In this document: positions 59,469 to 64,000 of the stretch, one piece after another
How the letters are laid out: every line of letters begins with the position of its first letter
Position numbering within the stretch: position 1 is the stretch's first letter
Assembly (NCBI GenBank): GCA_944391115.1
Contig: CALXSJ010000008.1
Coordinates: 62,001 to 126,000 of the forward strand
Length of the DNA stretch: 64,000 nucleotides
Source of the DNA: an uncultured Victivallales bacterium
GTDB lineage: Bacteria; Verrucomicrobiota; Lentisphaeria; Victivallales; UBA1829
Direction of reading: 5' to 3'
Notes under the pieces: generated by a model
What the model saw: only the letters and a program-made list of their open reading frames with translations
What the model was told of the DNA's origin: nothing
Databases searched by the model: none
Position numbers and translations under genes: made by a program

Positions 59469-62453
59469 ATGGGAAGCGACTGGAATTACTATTACGATTT
59501 CGGGCAGGAACGGAAACTGGATTTCCGGAAGACCGTCGAAGAAAAGGAAACGCATTGCATGCTGGAATGTTCCTTTTCCTGCGGGGCGGGCGATTACGTG
59601 ATTCTCCTGCCGGTGCATGGACCCGAGGAGCTGTTCGGCACTCCGCCGTATCCGGAGTCCGCAGGCATTGAAATCAACGGGCGTTTTCATTCCCTGAAAG
59701 ATTCGCAGAGCGCCTACATCGGTCCTCATGGCTGCCGGGCGGGGTTTCCCGTGCATTTTTCCGGGGGGAGCAATCGAATCCGCCTGAAGATTGCCGCCTC
59801 CCGGAAGAAGTCCGCCGAAGCGCTCTGTCTTCATCTGATTCCCGGTCTTCCTCCTGCGGAGGTGACGGAGTATGAGGGAACGCTGCATGTGGAAAGAGAG
59901 GTTTTCCGGGAAGAAAAAAGCGTTTTTTCCACAGAGGGCTGCACGCCGGGATGCGGATGCCGGAAATCTCCGGGACGTTTCGGGTTTTCCAAGGGAGACG
60001 GCATGCTCGACTGCGCCATGCCCTGCCTCGGCGTGGTGGACAAGATGTATCTCTGCGGTCATCCGCAGTACCGGAAGCCGTTCCGCTGGACCTATTCGAC
60101 GCTTCCGGAAGGCGCGGCTCTGCACGGTTCCTTCCCCCCGGCCGCGCAGGGCATTGAACGCGACCGGATTGACGTGAACCATCTTTCCGTAAACTGGGAA
60201 ACCGAATTCGGCGGCAGACGCTTTGCCTGCACCTGTTCGCTTGCGACGCCCGGAATCATGACCGAGAGCGATGCCGGCCGCCTGCGTCTTTCCTCGCTGG
60301 AATTCGCGGGCAATTACCGTTATGCCCTGATTCCCGGCGAGGGGGACGACGTGAAAGTCCTTTCACTTGACCGGGCCGCGGAACAGGGGATTGACATGGC
60401 GGAAAACTGGCTTCTGCTCTTCGGATGCACGGAGTTTCCGGACCTGCCTCTTCTCATCGTGCCGGATTGCCCGCCGGAACGCCTGGAGGTCCGGCGGAAT
60501 CCGGGAAACGGACGCCTCTCCGAACTCCTTCTCCATGGATGCCGCAGAATGATTACCGCCACGCCGTTCGGACTGGAAAGTCTCCAGCCCGTTTCTCCGG
60601 AGAACCGGGAGTTTCTGGCTGACGCCGTCCGCCGGTGCCGCTTCTGGAGCCGCGCGTTTCTGGCTTATCCCGTCAAATGCGAGGAGTATTTCAAGCTGGA
60701 CGCCGATTCGGAAACAGTCGAAATCGTCCAGCGTTTTTCCTATCGGAGACTGCACGACGCGTGGAATACGGAACCGCTTGAGCTTGCTCCGCTTCCTCCG
60801 GTGCTTACGCTTTGCGGGACCGCCGTTCCGGATGAGAGAACTCGCGATTTTCGTTTCCCGACGAAATTCGGATACCTTCAGGGCGTCATCGGAAACTCTT
60901 CCCGTTATACGATTCCCCGTATGCCGACGGCGCGGAGATTCCCGCTCCGGGAGGCGTCCGGAGCGCCTGCCGGCATCCTGAAGGAAGGTCTCCGGGAATT
61001 CTTCGATTTCGCCGCCTGCTTTCCGGAAACGACGCAGCCCTATCCGTATGCCGGTTCCCTGATGGAATCCTATGCGCCGGCGACCACGATGATGAATTTC
61101 ATGGATGCGGAAAACAGGGAAAAGATCCGTGCGCTTGCCGCAGCGCGTCTCAGGGGCGCATGCGAACGAAACCGCACGTATGACTACCCCGTCATCGACT
61201 GGGGAGAGATGATGCGGCGGATGCCGGATGACGAGGAGGTCCTCCGGATCTACAGGGATCCCGCAATGCCTCGCCGGAGACTCTGGAACTGGTATGAACG
61301 GACGGAACCTTTTACCGGAACCCGCTTCCATATCTGCTATCTGAATGTCGGATTCCTCTCCTCCAATGTCATTCGGGAGGGCACGCCCGCGGAGATCGCC
61401 GCGCTGAAGATTCCGCTGATTGAAAACGACTGGGGGGTCGGACTCACGTTTTACTATATGTATCTCTGCGCGCTGGCCTCGGGAGACTTCTCCCCGGTCC
61501 GGGAGAACTGGGACCTGATCCGGAGCATCCATCTCTTTTTCGAACGCATGCATGACTGGGCCTGCATGGGAACCGGTTACAGCGACAATGCGATTCTCTG
61601 GGTCGAGGGGGCGAATTACGGCGCCTTTACCGCCTTCGTCAATCTGGCGGAAGCCGTCGGGGACAGGGAGGCCGAGGCGTTCGGCATCTACCTTGCCGCC
61701 AAGCAGATGGCGCTCCGCATGGCGGTTCTCCGTTCCTCGCAGCACTATTTCCACCGTTTCTACGGAGTGGAACCATGGTATATTACCAAGTTTTTCCATG
61801 AGGAGTCCAGTCCGTCCTATCAGTTCCAGAATGTCCCGGCGGATCTTTCCAGGTTCAGATACCGCCCGCAGGGCATTTACAACCTGACGACGGAGGGGCT
61901 GTATCCGGAACTTTTCGAAGCGATGCGGAGATTCTGTCCGGAGGATCTCCGGAACACGATGACCAGCTTCCGGGAAACCGCCGCCGAAGGAGAGGGAATT
62001 TCCGGATGGACCGGAATCCAGCAGGTTGCCTCTTTCCTGATCTGCGAGGCGCTGGATGATTCCGTTCCGGAAGAACAGGTTTCCGCGGATATTGCCGCCG
62101 CGGAAAGCAGGGACCTTCTGATGAAGAAATGGCGCGGCATCCACATCTTCAGCCGCCGCCTGCCGGAGAATTATTTCAAGGCGCAGCTTCTCGCCTGGAA
62201 TGCCATGAAGCATCATGACATCTGGCTGGAACACTGGGAGAATGCCGCCATCCGGAGCGCCGAATGGGAGGGAAATCGCGCACGGATTGTTTTTGAAAAG
62301 CTTCCGGGCGCAACGAAGATCCGCTTCGGCTGCAGAAAGAGGCCTGTCAGGGTTCTGTTGAACGGCGGTGAGACGGAGTTCCGGTATGGAAAAGGCGGAA
62401 AGCTTCAGACCGCCCCCGGAGTGTCCGGAACGCTGGAAATCCTCTTCGCGTGA
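59469..62453 (+). CDS. Uncharacterised large protein, probable six-hairpin glycosidase-like enzyme
   Basis: The 994-residue protein starts at the ATG 59469, with ACGGAGG five bases upstream. A TTG frame start at 59403 coincides with the -35, so I rejected it. No signal peptide is seen. The N-terminal half (about 1-450) is beta-strand rich, like a glycosidase supersandwich. The C-terminal half (about 530-900) is helical with aromatic-rich turns (LIENDWGVGLTFYYMYLCAL, LWVEGANYGAFTAFVNLAEA), as in (alpha/alpha)6-barrel enzymes such as GH78, GH95 or lyases. A short beta domain ends it. I could not match a known family. The divergent AraC gene supports a sugar-degrading role. Confidence 0.55.
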   Translation: MGSDWNYYYDFGQERKLDFRKTVEEKETHCMLECSFSCGAGDYVILLPVHGPEELFGTPPYPESAGIEINGRFHSLKDSQSAYIGPHGCRAGFPVHFSGGSNRIRLKIAASRKKSAEALCLHLIPGLPPAEVTEYEGTLHVEREVFREEKSVFSTEGCTPGCGCRKSPGRFGFSKGDGMLDCAMPCLGVVDKMYLCGHPQYRKPFRWTYSTLPEGAALHGSFPPAAQGIERDRIDVNHLSVNWETEFGGRRFACTCSLATPGIMTESDAGRLRLSSLEFAGNYRYALIPGEGDDVKVLSLDRAAEQGIDMAENWLLLFGCTEFPDLPLLIVPDCPPERLEVRRNPGNGRLSELLLHGCRRMITATPFGLESLQPVSPENREFLADAVRRCRFWSRAFLAYPVKCEEYFKLDADSETVEIVQRFSYRRLHDAWNTEPLELAPLPPVLTLCGTAVPDERTRDFRFPTKFGYLQGVIGNSSRYTIPRMPTARRFPLREASGAPAGILKEGLREFFDFAACFPETTQPYPYAGSLMESYAPATTMMNFMDAENREKIRALAAARLRGACERNRTYDYPVIDWGEMMRRMPDDEEVLRIYRDPAMPRRRLWNWYERTEPFTGTRFHICYLNVGFLSSNVIREGTPAEIAALKIPLIENDWGVGLTFYYMYLCALASGDFSPVRENWDLIRSIHLFFERMHDWACMGTGYSDNAILWVEGANYGAFTAFVNLAEAVGDREAEAFGIYLAAKQMALRMAVLRSSQHYFHRFYGVEPWYITKFFHEESSPSYQFQNVPADLSRFRYRPQGIYNLTTEGLYPELFEAMRRFCPEDLRNTMTSFRETAAEGEGISGWTGIQQVASFLICEALDDSVPEEQVSADIAAAESRDLLMKKWRGIHIFSRRLPENYFKAQLLAWNAMKHHDIWLEHWENAAIRSAEWEGNRARIVFEKLPGATKIRFGCRKRPVRVLLNGGETEFRYGKGGKLQTAPGVSGTLEILFA

Positions 62454-62480
62454 GACCGCGCATTGCGCCGCCGCCCGTAT

Positions 62481-63371
62481 TCAGCAGATGTTTCCGAGAT
62501 AGACGTTCGGGAAGTTCCGGTCGGCGAGCGCATGGTTCTGAATTTTGTAAAGCAGTTCCAGCGGTGTGCGCGGACTTTCTGAATACTGATAGTCCGGGTG
62601 GTAGGCCGTGAAATGCAGCGGCGTTTCGATTCCCAGGCGTGACTCGACCCAGTCCAGATAATCGTCGATCATTTTGTCCGAATCGTTTTTTCCGGGAATG
62701 ACGAGATAGGTCAGTTCGACATGGCCGCCGACTGTGTTCCTGTAGAACTCCACGGCGTCCGTGACCGGTTTCAATGTGCCGCCGCACATTTCCCTGTAAT
62801 ACGCTTCGGAGAACCCTTTGACATCGATGTTTGCCGCGTCCATGAGGGGATAGATTTCCTTTGCCGCCTCCAGGTTGATGTAGGCGTTGGAGACGAGAAC
62901 CGTCTTGAGGCCGAGTTCATGTGCGGCGTTTGCCGCGTCGATGACGTATTCGCCGAAGACTGTCGGCTCATTGTAGGTGAAGGAGAGCGAGGCGCAGCCG
63001 TGGCGTTTCGCAAGCTGCGCGATTTCAGCAGGTTCGAAATAACGGTAGGTGAGGCGTTTCTGATAGGCTCCCCGGGAAAGATGATGATTCTGGCAGAAGA
63101 CGCATTTCAGATTGCATCCCAGCGTGCCGATGGAAAAGGTGGCGCTCCGCGGCAGAAAATGGCGCAGCGGCTTTTTCTCAATCGGGTCGATCTGGAGCGC
63201 GACCGGATAGCCGTAGGACTGGGAGACCAGCTCCCCCCCCCGATTGAGGCGCACGGCGCAGACTCCGCATCCTCCGTCCGGAATCAGGCATTTTCGCGGG
63301 CAGAGCAGACATCTGACCCTGGACATTTCCTCTTTTTCCCACCAGCGGGCGGGATGCACTTTCAATTCCAT
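62481..63371 (-). CDS. AmrS-like radical SAM enzyme (AmmeMemoRadiSam system)
   Basis: The 296-residue protein has the radical SAM motif CNLKCVFC in TLGCNLKCVFCQNHHLSRG. An N-terminal CLLCPRKCLIPDGGCGVC cysteine set is typical of AmrS/PflA-like activases, as is SLSFTYNEPTVFGEYV. It lacks the usual C-terminal CPxC segment, ending at VYLGNIC. AmrS proteins normally sit with AmmeMemoRadiSam partners A and B, which are absent here. It may activate a glycyl-radical enzyme or act in an undefined modification. Confidence 0.85.
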   Translation of the reverse strand: MELKVHPARWWEKEEMSRVRCLLCPRKCLIPDGGCGVCAVRLNRGGELVSQSYGYPVALQIDPIEKKPLRHFLPRSATFSIGTLGCNLKCVFCQNHHLSRGAYQKRLTYRYFEPAEIAQLAKRHGCASLSFTYNEPTVFGEYVIDAANAAHELGLKTVLVSNAYINLEAAKEIYPLMDAANIDVKGFSEAYYREMCGGTLKPVTDAVEFYRNTVGGHVELTYLVIPGKNDSDKMIDDYLDWVESRLGIETPLHFTAYHPDYQYSESPRTPLELLYKIQNHALADRNFPNVYLGNIC

Positions 63372-63499
63372 GACTCAAATCCCCATGTCAGTTTTTCCGT
63401 GTAATATACTCTGACATGGCGGGCAATGCAAACAGAAAATCAGGGCGGAACCCGGACGGAGGGGAGGAAGACGGAGCTCCGCGCGGCAACGGCGGCTGG

Positions 63500-64000
63500 T
63501 TATTTCCGTTCCGCTCCCGCGGGCGTAAAGTGTTCCGCCTCGTAGCGTCTGCGCATTGCCTCGCGCTTTCTGTCCGCGTCGAAATCCTCGTCGCTCATGT
63601 TCAGCAGCGCGAAGATTGCCGGCTGTTTCCCCGTGACGATGGCAAGCTCGACGCCGGAACCGTACTTCAGAACATACCCTTCCGGATCCAGCTCGACCTC
63701 GACGGGATACTGGGTGATCGCGGAGGCGGGAGCGTCCGTCAGTGGTATGTCGCCGATCCACTTGACCACGCCGCTGAAGTTCCCATACTGCAGTTTGTTG
63801 TAAACATCGCTGGTTACACGGACGCGCTGTCCGGGTTTGACCTTGCGCACAACGCGGGCGTCCACTCTGGCGATGGCCCGGCTCCGGTTGCCGGAGGCGA
63901 TTTTCGCCGCGACCTTGCCCCGCGCCACATACCAGGTGTTCTTGCAGTCCAGCTCGACGAGGCGCCCTGTGGCGGGGGCCACGAGCTTGCATTCGTCAAT
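63500..64000 (-). CDS. HlyD/RND-adaptor-like periplasmic protein, N-terminal part missing
   Basis: The frame is open to the right edge, so the N-terminus is missing. The first visible residues, DECKLVAPATGRLVELDCKNTWYV, resemble the membrane-fusion protein pattern following the lipoyl hairpin. ARVDARVVRKVKPGQRVRVTSDVYNK is the beta-barrel strand typical of the family. Such adaptors link an inner-membrane pump to an outer-membrane channel. The partner pump must lie to the right. A charged C-terminal helix (DEDFDADRKREAMRRRYEAE) is unusual but not informative. Confidence 0.6.
   Translation of the reverse strand: MDECKLVAPATGRLVELDCKNTWYVARGKVAAKIASGNRSRAIARVDARVVRKVKPGQRVRVTSDVYNKLQYGNFSGVVKWIGDIPLTDAPASAITQYPVEVELDPEGYVLKYGSGVELAIVTGKQPAIFALLNMSDEDFDADRKREAMRRRYEAEHFTPAGAERK

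Overview
The window looks like chromosome from an anaerobic, glycan-degrading member of the PVC group, most likely Lentisphaerota (Victivallis-like). The lineage is inferred, not proven. The supporting signs are a prepilin-type protein with the [19 protein letters not shown] leader at the head of a sugar-degradation operon, a TIGR04073-type exosortase-associated protein, many glycoside hydrolases each paired with an AraC-family regulator, an [FeFe]-hydrogenase maturase (HydG), and high-GC coding DNA with AT-rich promoters. No CRISPR array, insertion sequence, prophage or rRNA was seen.

Layout. 1-6.3 kb (+): an amino-sugar/glycan operon with a truncated GH89 enzyme, SIS-domain protein, GNAT acetyltransferase, an unrecognised protein, a Gfo/Idh/MocA oxidoreductase and a GH20 hexosaminidase. 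6.3-9.8 kb (+): a DMT exporter with a histidine-rich tail and a GH42-like enzyme. 9.8-14.1 kb (-): comEC, a GT4 glycosyltransferase and larE, overlapping by 4 bases each. 14.4-14.6 kb: tRNA-Gly and tRNA-Tyr. 14.7-24.1 kb: an AraC regulator divergent from a six-gene catabolic operon (prepilin-like protein, DUF6259-like enzyme, GH4, secreted alpha/beta hydrolase, GH36/27-like alpha-galactosidase, beta-helix protein). 24.2-29.1 kb (+): a long leader with an internal terminator, a TM1266-type regulator, hydG, then gcvPA-gcvPB. 29.2-30.1 kb (+): STAS protein and anti-sigma-type ATPase, then tRNA-Leu.

30.1-35.6 kb (-): the complete dTDP-L-rhamnose set rfbB-rfbA-rfbC-rfbD, then a mannose-1-phosphate guanylyltransferase and a cN-I type 5'-nucleotidase. 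35.9-39.9 kb (+): an AsmA-like envelope protein and galactokinase. 40.0-41.9 kb: two divergent AraC regulators. 41.9-44.2 kb (-): a cation-chloride cotransporter. 44.6-50.1 kb: an S24/LexA-like regulator lacking the peptidase residues, a hexose-phosphate mutarotase, and full-length cobalamin-dependent methionine synthase. 50.2-55.5 kb (-): queF, argJ, argB, gpmI and a stand-alone 5'-3' exonuclease in one direction. 55.6-64 kb: the TIGR04073 protein, AraC/GH29 and AraC/large-unknown-enzyme divergent pairs, an AmrS-like radical SAM protein, and a HlyD-like protein cut by the window edge.

How it works together. Most genes serve sugar capture and use: fucose, galactose and hexosamine residues are released by GH29, GH36/GH4/GH42-like and GH20/GH89 enzymes, and galactose is phosphorylated by GalK. 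Five AraC-family regulators sit beside these blocks, with direct or inverted repeats in three of the divergent spacers. Promoters of the form TTGAxx, 16-17 bases, TATATT-like recur. The least explained items are the leader upstream of the TM1266-hydG pair, an orphan terminator that may end a small RNA at about 44.3 kb, and two proteins I cannot assign (2912-3652 and 59469-62453).
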